Assembly: GCF_001544535.1 (NCBI RefSeq)
Contig: NZ_FCON02000073.1
Span: 1 to 38,807 of the forward strand
Length of the DNA: 38,807 bases
DNA from: Caballeronia choica
Lineage (GTDB): Bacteria; Pseudomonadota; Gammaproteobacteria; Burkholderiales; Burkholderiaceae
Reading direction: 5' to 3'
Under the pieces are notes generated by a model. It saw only the letters and a list, made by a program, of their open reading frames with translations. It did not search any database and was not told where the DNA came from. Below are positions 26,196 through 35,879 of this stretch, one piece after another (the stretch's first letter is position 1; the number at the start of each line of letters is the position of its first letter). The position numbers were made by a program, and so were the translations under genes.

Positions 26196-27353
26196 CGCAC
26201 GCAGCAATGTTGCGTACATGTCCCGATACTTTTGCCAGCAAACGGCAATGGAAAAGGATTCGACAATCCGCTCGCGCGCACGCTTTCCCAGTGTCTTGCG
26301 CTGGTCCAGACTCAGCGTCGCCATTTCTTCCAGCGCCTTCGACAACTTGACGGGATCTCGCGGCGGGACAACCAGACCGGTGTCGCCAACGAGTTGGCCG
26401 GTATCGCCGACGTCCGTGACCACGCACGGCACCCCGCACGCCATCGCCTCGCCTACGACCGTCGGCAAGCCTTCCGTGCGCGACGAGAGGCACAGAATGT
26501 CGAACGCCGGCATGATCCGGTGCAAGTCATTGCGGGCGCCCAGCAAATGGCACGCGTCCGCCAGGCCAAGCTCGTTCATGCTATGTGCGAGTTCCTTGTT
26601 GCCGGCATCGACATCCTTTCCGACCATGACGAACTGGCAGTCCGGCACGCGTTGACGAAGCAGCGCGGCCGCATGCAGAAAGTTATCGTAGTCCTTGGCA
26701 GGATTCGAACGCCCCACAATGCCGATCAGTATCGAACGGGAGGGCAGGCCAAGCGAGCTCAGGAGCGTCGCCCTGGCGGCGGCATCCGGTACGAACTTGC
26801 GAACGTCGAAGCCGTTATGAATCACCTGCATCTTGGAGCGTTCATAACCGGCTTCGACGTGCGTCTTGTATGACGCATTGGCGCAGCAAACGACCGAATC
26901 CGGCACATGGTTGGAAACCATTGCGCAAAGTCGTGCAAGCGTCCTCAAAAGGCGCCCGACCTTGGCCGTGGGCACTTCGGTCCGATGGACGCCCCAGACG
27001 AGCGCGAAGCGATGGTGAAGCCCACGGACTCGAAATATCAGCCGTGCCAGCAACGCCGCGACGCCGCCGAAAATATCCGCGTGATACATCCATGTCTGGA
27101 CGACATCGGGACTGGCATCGACAATCCACCTGGCGAGTCGGATCAGGAATAGCGGATTCGGAATGCCCGGCTGCATTCCCAGAAATTTGACTTCCGCTCC
27201 CGCCGCACGAAGACGGTCCGCCATGGTATCCAGGGAGGACAAGGAAATGATGACGTGCGTACCGCCGGAGGTGCGCGACTCCGAAACAAGGTTCAGCAAC
27301 AATGCTTCGGCGCCACCCACACCGAGACCAGAAATTATATGGACGATCTTCAT
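26178..27353 (-). CDS. GT4-family glycosyltransferase on the opposite strand
   Basis: A 391-residue GT-B enzyme begins MKIVHIISGLGVGGAEALLL. Donor-domain marks are GIVGRSNPAKDYDNFLHAAA, SSRTEGLPTVVGEAMACGVP (E-x7-E) and DTGLVVPPRDPVKL. Start ATG 27353 is chosen by family alignment even though its ribosome site is weak; ATG 27398 would add 15 atypical residues. It is the only minus-strand gene inside the polysaccharide block, so it has its own promoter from the 27354-27891 gap and may be separately regulated or acquired. Confidence 0.84.
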   Translation of the reverse strand: MKIVHIISGLGVGGAEALLLNLVSESRTSGGTHVIISLSSLDTMADRLRAAGAEVKFLGMQPGIPNPLFLIRLARWIVDASPDVVQTWMYHADIFGGVAALLARLIFRVRGLHHRFALVWGVHRTEVPTAKVGRLLRTLARLCAMVSNHVPDSVVCCANASYKTHVEAGYERSKMQVIHNGFDVRKFVPDAAARATLLSSLGLPSRSILIGIVGRSNPAKDYDNFLHAAALLRQRVPDCQFVMVGKDVDAGNKELAHSMNELGLADACHLLGARNDLHRIMPAFDILCLSSRTEGLPTVVGEAMACGVPCVVTDVGDTGQLVGDTGLVVPPRDPVKLSKALEEMATLSLDQRKTLGKRARERIVESFSIAVCWQKYRDMYATLLRAKRVTR

Positions 27354-27891
27354 TTTGTTCGCACGGTGTGAAATCTGCTTTCTATTTTTTCCAGTCATCT
27401 AAATCAGCTTTTGTTATCCGCGACACGCTCAAATCGATCCAACGATCGATGTATTCTGGGTTGCCCCTTAAACTGCCGTGTCCTTTTTGAAATGCGTTTC
27501 GACCGTGATAAGCCAGTTTGGAAGACTAAGTGATTGGTCAGGCATTTGACCGTTCGGCACCGAACACAGATCGGCCCGGCTGCCGGCGGCAATGCCGGAT
27601 ACGATTTCTGGTTATACAAATCAAAAACGTGCGGCGTACGTCACAGGCATTCTCATTCTCGAGTCGCAATAAAGCTTGTGTGCCGTTCCGCTCGTTACGT
27701 CCAACAAAAAGCTGATAGCGTTGCGGTGCGTGAGGCGAGTCGAGTACCAAGGCCGTGAAGCCCGAATACCATCGCCGATTACCGAGCCTGGTGCGTGAGA
27801 AGGGCGCTTCACGTGAAGCACACTTGAGCGACATAACAATGGACAAACTCCTCCAGCTTGCGAAGGGCTGGGAAGCTGACCGGCAAAAAAT
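27354..27891. promoter_or_regulatory. Divergent promoter region between glycosyltransferase and polymerase
   Basis: About 540 bases with lower GC than the flanking genes separate two divergent genes. Open frames here are short and have no family signature. It must carry the promoter for the minus-strand glycosyltransferase and probably one for the polymerase. I could not assign specific boxes. Confidence 0.35.
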
Positions 27892-28953
27892 ATGAAAATG
27901 GCCGAACGACTCGACTCCAAGCTCCAGATTCATCCGACGAGCTACAAATGGTTGCGCCCTTCCATGCTGGGATTCCTGGCGTTGTCGGCGATCATCTTGT
28001 GCATGCTCGCCCTCGGCAACCGAGACCGGTTGCTCGATCAGGACAATTATGTTGCGTACTTCAGGGAAGCCGATCCGAGCTGGTTTCTTCATCTTTGGGC
28101 AAATAGCCGGTCAGTAGGCCTTTTCCTGGCAAGGACGATCACCGACGAGCTCGGCTGGCGGCTCTGGGTGCTGGGCATCGATGCACTGGGAGTCGAACCC
28201 CAAACCGCGGTGCGAATCACGGTCGTGGTGCTGAACGTCCTCATGGCGCTCGCGCTCAGCCGAACTCGCCGGCCGCTACTCGGCCTGCTCCTGTGGGTGC
28301 TTATTCCCACCGGCCTTGCAACGGTCGGGCTGTTTCAAATCCGGCAGGGATTTGCGTTGGCGATTGCGATGTATTTCGCGATGTGCCGGCAGCAGCCCGT
28401 CCGGGGAGCGCTTCTCGCCAGCATCGTTCACACGACATTCGCATATCCGGCCTTGTTCCTGATTCTCGCGCGCGTTCTCATGAAGCGAAGCAAGCGGCTG
28501 GCAATCGCCGGCGTGATCGGTGCAGCGCTCGCTATGTCGCTGGCGTCAGCATGGCTGTTCAAGACCTTCGGCGGACGTCGGCTCGAGGAGTACACCCAGC
28601 AAGAAGAATTCACCCTGAACTTCCTGATAGCGCTCACCCTGTATCTGATCGTGCCGGCGCTCGTGCTGTTACTTCGTCGGAAAAATCTCGATAACACGAC
28701 GCGCGAAAAGGTCATCCATCAAATAGCGATCATGCATATCGGGCTGATCGCGTTCCTGATCGTTTCCTTCTTCGTATATCCATTCGGGACGCAGCGAATT
28801 GTCTACTATGGGCCGCTGTTGCTGGCCTTTCTGATACCGGAGATCCGCATCAAGAACTCGATGGTCCTGTGGACCGTGGGCTTTATATTGGCCATCGCGG
28901 GCTACGACGTTATCAAGAACTATTTGCTGGGCACTTACCGGTACTTTCTCTGA
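27892..28953 (+). CDS. EpsG-like polysaccharide polymerase (Wzy)
   Basis: A 353-residue polytopic membrane protein has about ten hydrophobic segments, beginning LRPSMLGFLALSAIILCMLA. The periplasmic loop DQDNYVAYFREADPSWFLHL and FQIRQGFALAIAMYFAMCRQ, with its Arg-Gln-Gly after a helix, match EpsG/Wzy-type polymerases. The end YPFGTQRIVYYGPLLLAFLI also fits. It would join repeat units on the periplasmic side. As usual for polymerases, sequence conservation is low, so the call leans on topology and context. ATG 27892 lacks a clear ribosome site; ATG 27904 or nearby codons might be used. Confidence 0.72.
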   Translation: MKMAERLDSKLQIHPTSYKWLRPSMLGFLALSAIILCMLALGNRDRLLDQDNYVAYFREADPSWFLHLWANSRSVGLFLARTITDELGWRLWVLGIDALGVEPQTAVRITVVVLNVLMALALSRTRRPLLGLLLWVLIPTGLATVGLFQIRQGFALAIAMYFAMCRQQPVRGALLASIVHTTFAYPALFLILARVLMKRSKRLAIAGVIGAALAMSLASAWLFKTFGGRRLEEYTQQEEFTLNFLIALTLYLIVPALVLLLRRKNLDNTTREKVIHQIAIMHIGLIAFLIVSFFVYPFGTQRIVYYGPLLLAFLIPEIRIKNSMVLWTVGFILAIAGYDVIKNYLLGTYRYFL

Positions 28954-29488
28954 GCGTTTGTCGAACGGCAACTTGACGCTCTTTGCCTGACGGCAAGACC
29001 TACCTGCCTTAGATCTGGTTTCGCCCGGATATCGTCGATTCCATAGGGACGGCGTGACGGCGCCGTCTGCGTTGTCACAACGTCAACGGCGGGTCAAGCC
29101 CGATTCGTTTTACGTCGAATGTGAAAGCGCGCAGTTGTCATTTCATATGCTCGATTCAACCGGTCGATGAATCGATGCGCGCTCTATCCGCGACGAACGA
29201 CGCAAATCATCGTCTTATCATATTCTCATGGAGGCATCGCATAAGGAGAAAGTGGAATCAGGTCGAACCTGATCGCTAACACTTGGAAGACACACTGCCA
29301 ACCAGTACTCCGCAATTACGCTGATTTGTCGGTTCAAAAAATCATTGCACCCGGGTTGTGTTGGGAATGCCATAGAGTCGGGGTCTCAAATGAGAGACGG
29401 TGTGAATTCACTAACCTTGTCCTACAGTTTTTATTCAAGCGACAAGATATATAAAAATTTTCTCCGTTAATTTTGGAGTCGCACAGAG
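28954..29488 (+). promoter_or_regulatory. Intergenic region upstream of the initiating transferase
   Basis: A hairpin with GACGGCG (29048-29054) and CGCCGTC (29061-29067) may end the polymerase transcript. A short palindrome, ATCAGGT-CGA-ACCTGAT at 29257-29273, could be an operator. The last 100 bases are AT-rich and likely hold the promoter of the next gene. No gene is apparent. Confidence 0.4.
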
Positions 29489-30631
29489 ATGTTCAATCTT
29501 GCGCTTGGCTTCGTAGCCTCATTCCTGGTTATATTTTTTATCGTGCGCAGTTCGGGACTGCACGGATCGCTTTCGATGGACCACGATTTGCACGGCATCC
29601 AGAAGAACCACGCCTACGCAGTGCCCAGAATCGGCGGAGTAGGGATTGCATGCGCCGCGGCCATCACTCTGGTCGCGCAGCCCCTGTGGGCGACCAACAC
29701 CGGCACGGGCAATCTGCTGCTCCTCTTGTGCGCCGTGCCGGTGTTCGCCGGTGGCATCATCGAGGACATGACCAAGCGCGTGAGTCCGAGAGTGCGTCTG
29801 CTGTGCGCGCTCGCTTCGGCGCTCGCGGCCTGCCTCGTCATGCAGGCGACGCTCACGCGGGTGGACCTGCCGCTCGTCGATGAGTGGCTGCGCATCATGC
29901 CGATAGGAATCGGCTTCACGATGCTCGGGGTCGCCGGGCTGACGAACGCGGTCAATATCATCGATGGCTTCAACGGACTCGCGTCGGTTCTGACCATGCT
30001 GATCTTCGCGTCGATCGGCTATGTCGCGCACAGTGTCAACGACTGGCTCGTCATGAGCATGGCGCTGACGATGATCGGGGCTATCGGCGGCTTCGTGTTC
30101 TGGAATTTTCCGGTGCCTTCCGTCTTCCTCGGCGACGGCGGCGCTTATTTCGTCGGCTTCATCATGGCGGAGCTGCTGATACTCCTGATCGTTCGCAACC
30201 CGAGCGTGTCCGCATGGTATGGGATGGCCGTCGCGATCTATCCGGCCTTCGAGACGCTCTTCTCGATCTATCGCCGCAGGATCGTGCGTGGAAGGCCGGC
30301 GGGAGATCCCGACGGACTTCATCTGCATACGCTCGTGTACCGGCGTATCGTGCGCAAAGGTCTCGACGCGGGCAATCTGCGCCAGCGCGCGCTGCGTAAT
30401 TCATGCACCTCGGTCTACCTGTGGGTGCTGAGCCTCGTCAGCATCGTTCCCGCTACGTTTTGCTGGGGTTCGCCCGCCGCGCTCGCAGGGGCGACCGTCG
30501 CCTTCGTCGTGCTCTACGTCTGGCTCTATGTGGCGATCGTGCGCGCCAAGACACCGCGCTGGCTGATGATCACGGGCCACGCCCCGGTTGTCGCGCCGCG
30601 TCCGCGTGGGGCGGAGCGGCCGCGCAACTGA
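29489..30631 (+). CDS. Undecaprenyl-phosphate glycosyl-1-phosphate transferase, WecA/WbpL family
   Basis: A 380-residue polytopic membrane enzyme would start repeat-unit synthesis by moving an N-acetylhexosamine-1-phosphate from UDP to undecaprenyl phosphate. Motifs of the PNPT family are present: AVPRIGGVGIA near the N-terminus, FAGGIIEDMTKRVSPRVRLL (acidic pair), NAVNIIDGFNGLASVLTM, VPSVFLGDGGAYFVGF and the late DPDGLHLHTLVYRR histidine motif. The IEDMTKRVSP segment is typical of the WbpL-like subgroup rather than MraY. GGAG lies about 11 bases before the ATG. A strong terminator follows directly. Confidence 0.86.
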   Translation: MFNLALGFVASFLVIFFIVRSSGLHGSLSMDHDLHGIQKNHAYAVPRIGGVGIACAAAITLVAQPLWATNTGTGNLLLLLCAVPVFAGGIIEDMTKRVSPRVRLLCALASALAACLVMQATLTRVDLPLVDEWLRIMPIGIGFTMLGVAGLTNAVNIIDGFNGLASVLTMLIFASIGYVAHSVNDWLVMSMALTMIGAIGGFVFWNFPVPSVFLGDGGAYFVGFIMAELLILLIVRNPSVSAWYGMAVAIYPAFETLFSIYRRRIVRGRPAGDPDGLHLHTLVYRRIVRKGLDAGNLRQRALRNSCTSVYLWVLSLVSIVPATFCWGSPAALAGATVAFVVLYVWLYVAIVRAKTPRWLMITGHAPVVAPRPRGAERPRN

Positions 30632-30644
30632 TGCGCGAGCCTGT

Positions 30645-30680
30645 CGCCGGGCGCCGCACTCATGCGGCGCCCGGCGTTTT
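30645..30680 (+). terminator. Strong intrinsic terminator
   Basis: CGCCGGGCGCCGC (30645-30657) pairs with GCGGCGCCCGGCG (30664-30676) in a 13-bp GC-rich stem with a 6-base loop, followed by TTTTCATTT. This is a classic rho-independent terminator and marks the end of the main polysaccharide block. Confidence 0.85.
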
Positions 30681-31310
30681 CATTTCCGCTTCCAACGTAT
30701 CGAGTATTCCTGATGATCGAGCGACACGCACGATTGCCCAAAGCGGCGCGTTGCGAGTTCGAAGTCACGCCGATCGTGTTCACGGATGCACACGATCACC
30801 GTGTGAAAGCGGGCCCTGGATTGACTCGGCGCAGCGTGTTCCTTAACCGCTTCCAGATCCCATCCCCGACGCAAACGCTTGCGCCATCATGACTGTGCGA
30901 TCCCCTGTCGCTATCCAGTCACAGTGTGTGAGGACGTACGTTAATCAGACGAAACCCCATGCACCATATCGTCAAAGAGGAGACCGGCGAAACGGCCTTG
31001 CCTGATCGCGCCGAAGACCCAAGACAAAAAGAACCGATCTTGCGCACGCCACGCTTCACGGCGTGACGCAAGACACCCAGTTGCGCTGTGGCATTGTGAG
31101 ACGACGCAGATCGTCCCGGACCGAACATGGGGGAGTCACTTTATCGCAGAGGAACCAACGAGTCATTCATCAAAACGCGAGTGGACGCGCGCCGGTTTGC
31201 CGGCAGCACCGTCCGCCGCACGGGGACAGCAAGAGACCACCGCGTCAGGATAAAAGCATTGACAACGAGCCACTCCGGGGAGTGACCAACATGCTGGCGC
31301 GGGCGCTACC
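30681..31310. other. Gap between terminator and regulator gene
   Basis: No open frame here shows a family signature or a good ribosome site. It should contain the promoter of the GntR-type regulator. I could not identify boxes or repeats with confidence. Confidence 0.35.
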
Positions 31311-32021
31311 ATGAGAACAAAAATGAACCACGGATACGAAGCATCGCTCGTCAAGCGAGTGGTTAATCAACTGGTGACCGGCATCATCAATGGAGACTAC
31401 AAAGGCAACCTGCTTCCTCCGCAGATCCTCTTGTCGAAGCAACATGGCGTCAGCCGCTCCATCATGCGCGAAGCGCTCAGCATCCTGATCTCGCGCCGGA
31501 TGCTCGAAGTCAGGCCCAAGACGGGCACTCGCATCAAACCCACGAAGGAATGGCTGATCATCGATCACGAAGTCGCGGAATGGCGGCTCCGCGCGACGCC
31601 CGATCCGGAATACCTGCGTGGACTGATCGAATTCCGGAAGCTCGTCGATCCTCGCGCGGCCTCGCTCGCGGCCACTCGCGCGAACCGGCATCAGCGCATT
31701 GCAATCGCCGCCACGTATCAGAACCTCGTGTACGCAGGTGCGGACATCGCCGCACAGCAGGCAGCCGAAGACGCGCTGCAAGCGGCGATTGTCGATGCGA
31801 GCGGAGATGAACTGCTGAGGCAAATGGGCAGCGTCGTGCGCATGGGCCTGAGAGCCATGCAGCCGATTTCCCGTATGCACGCGCTCGCGCACGATTCAAA
31901 ACTCGCAGACTACGGGAAGGTCGTGCGCGCGATCGAAGGTGGCGACGCGGATGGCGCGAAGGCGGCAATGATGCGGCTTCTCACCCTCAGCGCCGAGCAG
32001 TTGCTTGTGGAAGCGGCTTGA
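31311..32021 (+). CDS. GntR-family regulator, FadR (FCD) subfamily
   Basis: A 236-residue transcription factor. The N-terminal winged helix contains VNQLVTGIINGDYKGN, LLSKQHGVSRSIMREALSIL and LEVRPKTGTRIKP, the GntR signature. The C-terminal all-helical FCD-type ligand domain has EYLRGLIEFRKLVDPRAASL and ends with a helix-rich stretch, though some metal-binding histidines of the domain are not obvious. Ligands for this subfamily are usually small organic or sugar acids. It is followed at 274 bases by glmS in the same direction and may control it or the polysaccharide genes. ATG 31323 is an equally possible start. Confidence 0.82.
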   Translation: MRTKMNHGYEASLVKRVVNQLVTGIINGDYKGNLLPPQILLSKQHGVSRSIMREALSILISRRMLEVRPKTGTRIKPTKEWLIIDHEVAEWRLRATPDPEYLRGLIEFRKLVDPRAASLAATRANRHQRIAIAATYQNLVYAGADIAAQQAAEDALQAAIVDASGDELLRQMGSVVRMGLRAMQPISRMHALAHDSKLADYGKVVRAIEGGDADGAKAAMMRLLTLSAEQLLVEAA

Positions 32022-32295
32022 GCTGACGCCGGGCATCGTCGGTAAACTGAAACTGCCGCGCTCGCGCTCGTTCCGGCTTGCCGCCCGGTTTCAGCAAAAG
32101 CCGCTATTCCCTTTCGCTGTGAGCGCGCTTTGTGCGCTGGTTGAACCGGACGATTTAATCCGGATTCCTTGAAGAAAATGTATGCGCAAAGCAACGCACT
32201 GTTCAAGCCCGATGTAGCATGCTTTAAAAAAATCCGCGCGATGCTGACGACAGTGCGAGTCGCGACCGGAATCAAACCATCGTCGGAGGACGAAT
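32022..32295 (+). promoter_or_regulatory. Upstream region of glmS
   Basis: This 274-base gap must contain either the glmS promoter or read-through from the regulator. GGAGGACGAAT gives glmS a strong ribosome site. No specific operator could be named. Confidence 0.3.
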
Positions 32296-34113
32296 ATGTG
32301 TGGAATCGTGGCGGGGGTCGCGGAACGCAACATCGTTCCGGTATTGCTCGAAGGCTTGCGGCGGCTGGAATACCGTGGCTATGACTCGTGCGGTGTCGCA
32401 GTGCTTCGGGACGGCGCTCCGCAACGCGTGCGCAGCCTGACGCGCGTCCGCTCGCTGGATCGCGAGGTCCGCGAGATGGGCCTCGAGGGCGCGACTGCCA
32501 TTGCACATACGCGTTGGGCGACGCACGGCGCGCCGGCGACCCAGAACGCGCATCCGATCTTTTCGAAAGACGAGATCGCGATCGTTCACAACGGCATCAT
32601 CGAGAACTTCGAAGCGTTGAAGAGCACGCTGAGCCGCGCCGGCTATGAATTCGTGAGCCAGACGGACACGGAAGTGATTGCCCACCTGATCCACAGTCAC
32701 TACCGTGGCGATCTCGCGGACGCGGTGCGCAACGCCGTGGCCGAACTGCGCGGCGCCTATGCGATCGCCGTCTTCAGCAATACCGAACCGGGGCGCGTGG
32801 TCGGAGCGCGGTACGGCTCGCCGCTCGTGATCGGGCTGAGCGGCACGGAATCGTTTCTCGCGTCGGACCCGCTTGCGCTATTCGACGTCACCGACCGTTT
32901 CGTGTTACTCCAGGACGGGGATATCGCCGATCTTTCCCCCAGTGGCAACCGGATCATGAATCGCGATGGCCAGATGGTCGTGCGCGAGGCGCGCACCCTG
33001 CGCCAGCCGCCCACCGAGGCCGCGCTCGGCCCGTACCGGCACTTCATGCAGAAGGAAATCTTCGAGCAGCCGCTCGCCGTGGCCAAGACGTTCCCCCGCA
33101 AGAGCCCGTTCGACGCGACCCTCTTTGGCGCTACAGACCCGCATGCGTTTGCCTCGGTCGACCGCGTCCTGCTGCTCGGTTGCGGAACGAGCCACTATTC
33201 CGCGCTGACCGCCAAGACCTGGTTTGAATCGATCGCAAAGATTCCGACGCAGGTCGAGATATCGAGTGAATACCGCTACCGCGAGACGATTCCCAGCACG
33301 AACACGCTGGTGGTGCCGGTTTCGCAATCGGGCGAGACCGCCGACACGCTCGGCGCCCTGATGCACGCGCAGTCGCTCGGTCACGACCATACGCTCGCGA
33401 TCTGCAACGTGGCGACGAGCGCGATGGTGCGGCAATCGCGCTGGTCCTTCATCACGCAAGCGGGGGCGGAGATCGGTGTTGCGTCGACCAAGGCGTTCAC
33501 CACCCAGCTCGTGGCGCTCTTTCTCCTGGCGGTGACGCTCGGGCGCTTGCGCGGGCACGTCGACGAGCAACAGGAAGCGAGCTATCGCTCACAGCTCTCC
33601 GGGCTCTCCACGGCGCTGCAAAGCGTGCTCGCGCGCGAACCGCAGATCATCGCGTGGGCGCATGAGCTTGCGCGCAAGGACGATGCCATTTTTCTCGGCC
33701 GCGGATCGCACTACCCGATCGCCATGGAAGGCGCTCTGAAGCTCAAGGAAATCTCGTATATCCACGCCGAGGGCTATCCGGCCGGCGAGCTGAAGCACGG
33801 ACCGCTTGCGCTCGTGACCGAGGCAATGCCGGTCATCGTGAGCGCGCCGAACGATGCCTTGCTGGAAAAACTCAAGTCGAACATCCAGGAAGTCCGCGCG
33901 CGAAACGGACAGGTCTATGTCTTCGCCGATGCGGGGGCGAACCTGTCGAGCGAAGAAGGCCTGCGCGTCATCCAGATGCCGGAATATTACGGGGCGCTGT
34001 CGCCGATCCTGCACGTCCTGCCGTTCCAGTTGCTGGCTTATCACACGGCGTGCACGAGAGGCACCGACGTCGACAAGCCGCGCAACCTCGCCAAATCGGT
34101 GACGGTGGAATGA
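32296..34113 (+). CDS. glmS: Glutamine--fructose-6-phosphate aminotransferase (isomerizing)
   Basis: A full-length 605-residue GlmS makes glucosamine-6-phosphate from fructose-6-phosphate and glutamine, the first step to UDP-GlcNAc. The N-terminal Ntn amidotransferase begins [12 protein letters not shown] (Cys2 nucleophile) and has [21 protein letters not shown] and [12 protein letters not shown]. Two SIS domains follow with [36 protein letters not shown] and [20 protein letters not shown]. The end [11 protein letters not shown] is standard. The housekeeping copy is expected elsewhere in the genome, so this looks like a dedicated copy boosting amino-sugar supply for the polysaccharide. Confidence 0.95.
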   Translation: MCGIVAGVAERNIVPVLLEGLRRLEYRGYDSCGVAVLRDGAPQRVRSLTRVRSLDREVREMGLEGATAIAHTRWATHGAPATQNAHPIFSKDEIAIVHNGIIENFEALKSTLSRAGYEFVSQTDTEVIAHLIHSHYRGDLADAVRNAVAELRGAYAIAVFSNTEPGRVVGARYGSPLVIGLSGTESFLASDPLALFDVTDRFVLLQDGDIADLSPSGNRIMNRDGQMVVREARTLRQPPTEAALGPYRHFMQKEIFEQPLAVAKTFPRKSPFDATLFGATDPHAFASVDRVLLLGCGTSHYSALTAKTWFESIAKIPTQVEISSEYRYRETIPSTNTLVVPVSQSGETADTLGALMHAQSLGHDHTLAICNVATSAMVRQSRWSFITQAGAEIGVASTKAFTTQLVALFLLAVTLGRLRGHVDEQQEASYRSQLSGLSTALQSVLAREPQIIAWAHELARKDDAIFLGRGSHYPIAMEGALKLKEISYIHAEGYPAGELKHGPLALVTEAMPVIVSAPNDALLEKLKSNIQEVRARNGQVYVFADAGANLSSEEGLRVIQMPEYYGALSPILHVLPFQLLAYHTACTRGTDVDKPRNLAKSVTVE

Positions 34114-34167
34114 TGCGCGGGTCGCGCTGCGAGTTGAGTTGATGACGATCCATAAAGACAATCAACA

Positions 34168-35814
34168 ATGAGCAACATACGGGTTGGGCTTCTCGTCGAA
34201 GACATGGCAGTCCCGGCATGGGTGAATCACATGCTGGGGCTGATCGCCGCGGAAAAGGGCATCGAAATCGCCCTGATAGTCAAGTACGCGTATCAAGCTC
34301 CGCCGGCGGCGGAGATCGATTCGCAAGGCAAGCCGTGGCTGTTGTCACTGTGGATGGCGCTCGACAAACGGCTCGTCAAGGTCAGCCATGACGCGTTCAG
34401 GAACGAGTACCTGTTGTCGGCGCTGCCGGAAACCCCGCTCTTGAATGCCAAGGTAGAGAGCAAGGAATGCGGTGACCATTTCGACCCTCGCGACCTGGCG
34501 ACAATCGCCGGCTACGATATCACCGTGTTCCTGCGGCTCGGCCCGCTGCGGCCGTGCGGCGAGATCTTCGATACGGCTTCCTGCGGCATCTGGTCGTATC
34601 GGCATGGCGACGAACCTGTCGAGCGCGGCGGACCCGTCGGCGTGTGGGACGTTCTGCTGGACCGGTCAACGACGGCGTCCGCCTTGCAGTTCCAGACCCG
34701 CTCAGGCGAGCGCGAGCACACGCTGCAAAGATCATGGTCGATGACCTACCCTGTCTCGATTCACAGGAACCGCAGCCATTGCTACTGGAAGACGCTTTCG
34801 TTTGCGCCGCGCAAGTTGCGTGAACTGAGACAGATCGGCGAAGAAAATTTCCGGCTCAAATACACGAAGGCCGAAGCGGCTCCGGCGTTCTACTCCGGCG
34901 AGAAAATCGCCGAGCCGACCAGCGGCGCTTATGGCAAGTTCATCGGCCAGCTGTTGGCGCGAACCGCCGCGAAGAAGGCAAGCGGCCTGCGTACCTTCGA
35001 ACAGTGGATGCTCCTTTATCACTTCGGCGATGAGGACGATCTGCCGGAGCGTCTTTTCGAGTTCAAGGAACTGCTGCCGCCGAAGGACCGCTTTTGGGCG
35101 GACCCGTTTGTCGTCGAAAGAAATGGCGAGTATGCGGTCTTCATCGAGGAACTCGAGTACTCGAAGAACAGGGGACATCTGTCGGTTATCCGGTTCGATG
35201 CAAACGACCAGCCGGTATTGCCCCCGGTCAAGATACTGGAGCGGCCCTATCACCTGTCCTATCCTTTCATGCTGGAGGAGGACGGCGAGCTCTACATGAT
35301 TCCGGAGACGAACGAGAGCAAGGCCATCGAGCTTTATCGATGCACGAGTTTCCCCGATAAATGGGAACATGTGATGAACCTGATGGATGACGTCATGGCC
35401 GTGGACACGACGATCTGGCGTCACGAGGGAAAATACTGGCTCTTCGCCTGCATGCGGGAAAGCGAGCACGCGCCGTTGTCCGATGAACTGTTCCTGTTCT
35501 GGTCGGATACGCTGTTGACTCAGGACTGGCATCCTCATCCATGCAATCCGATCGTGTCCGACATCCGATGCGCCCGCCCCGGCGGGAACATCTTTCAGCA
35601 TCAGGGGCAGTGGTATCGGCCCGCGCAGGATTGCAGCGGGAAGTACGGGCGCGCCATGTCGTTTCAACGTATCGACGCGATCGACGAGACGACCTACACG
35701 GAAACGCCCGTCAGCCGGATCGAGGCGAACTGGGACGCAAGCATAGACCGCGTTCACACGTTCAACCGGGCCGGGCGATTGACCCTCATCGACGGGATGA
35801 AACGGCGCAGGTAA
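34168..35814 (+). CDS. Two-domain protein with GINT1-N-like beta-propeller
   Basis: A 548-residue protein with an N-terminal part of about 250 residues that looks like a formyltransferase/Rossmann-type fold (VGLLVEDMAVPAWVNHML, then GYDITVFLRLGPL and GIWSYRHGDE). The C-terminal half carries PPKDRFWADPFVVE, YAVFIEELEYSKNRGHLSVI, YHLSYPFMLEEDGELYMIPE and DTTIWRHEGKYWLFACMRES. That repeated aromatic-acidic pattern marks the five-bladed domain found at the N-terminus of plant glucosamine inositolphosphorylceramide transferase and in many bacterial sugar loci. It lies 54 bases after glmS in the same direction. A role in transferring or modifying an amino sugar is inferred; the reaction is unknown. 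Confidence 0.7.
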   Translation: MSNIRVGLLVEDMAVPAWVNHMLGLIAAEKGIEIALIVKYAYQAPPAAEIDSQGKPWLLSLWMALDKRLVKVSHDAFRNEYLLSALPETPLLNAKVESKECGDHFDPRDLATIAGYDITVFLRLGPLRPCGEIFDTASCGIWSYRHGDEPVERGGPVGVWDVLLDRSTTASALQFQTRSGEREHTLQRSWSMTYPVSIHRNRSHCYWKTLSFAPRKLRELRQIGEENFRLKYTKAEAAPAFYSGEKIAEPTSGAYGKFIGQLLARTAAKKASGLRTFEQWMLLYHFGDEDDLPERLFEFKELLPPKDRFWADPFVVERNGEYAVFIEELEYSKNRGHLSVIRFDANDQPVLPPVKILERPYHLSYPFMLEEDGELYMIPETNESKAIELYRCTSFPDKWEHVMNLMDDVMAVDTTIWRHEGKYWLFACMRESEHAPLSDELFLFWSDTLLTQDWHPHPCNPIVSDIRCARPGGNIFQHQGQWYRPAQDCSGKYGRAMSFQRIDAIDETTYTETPVSRIEANWDASIDRVHTFNRAGRLTLIDGMKRRR

Positions 35815-35879
35815 TTCGGTGGCGCTTGAAGCATCGCGTCTGCCACGTCCTGCGATCCTGTCATTTGCACGATCAGTCA

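Noticed and set aside
27538-28092. A 184-codon minus-strand frame before the polymerase
   Set aside because: It overlaps the polymerase start in antisense and has no ribosome site or domain. Treated as chance.
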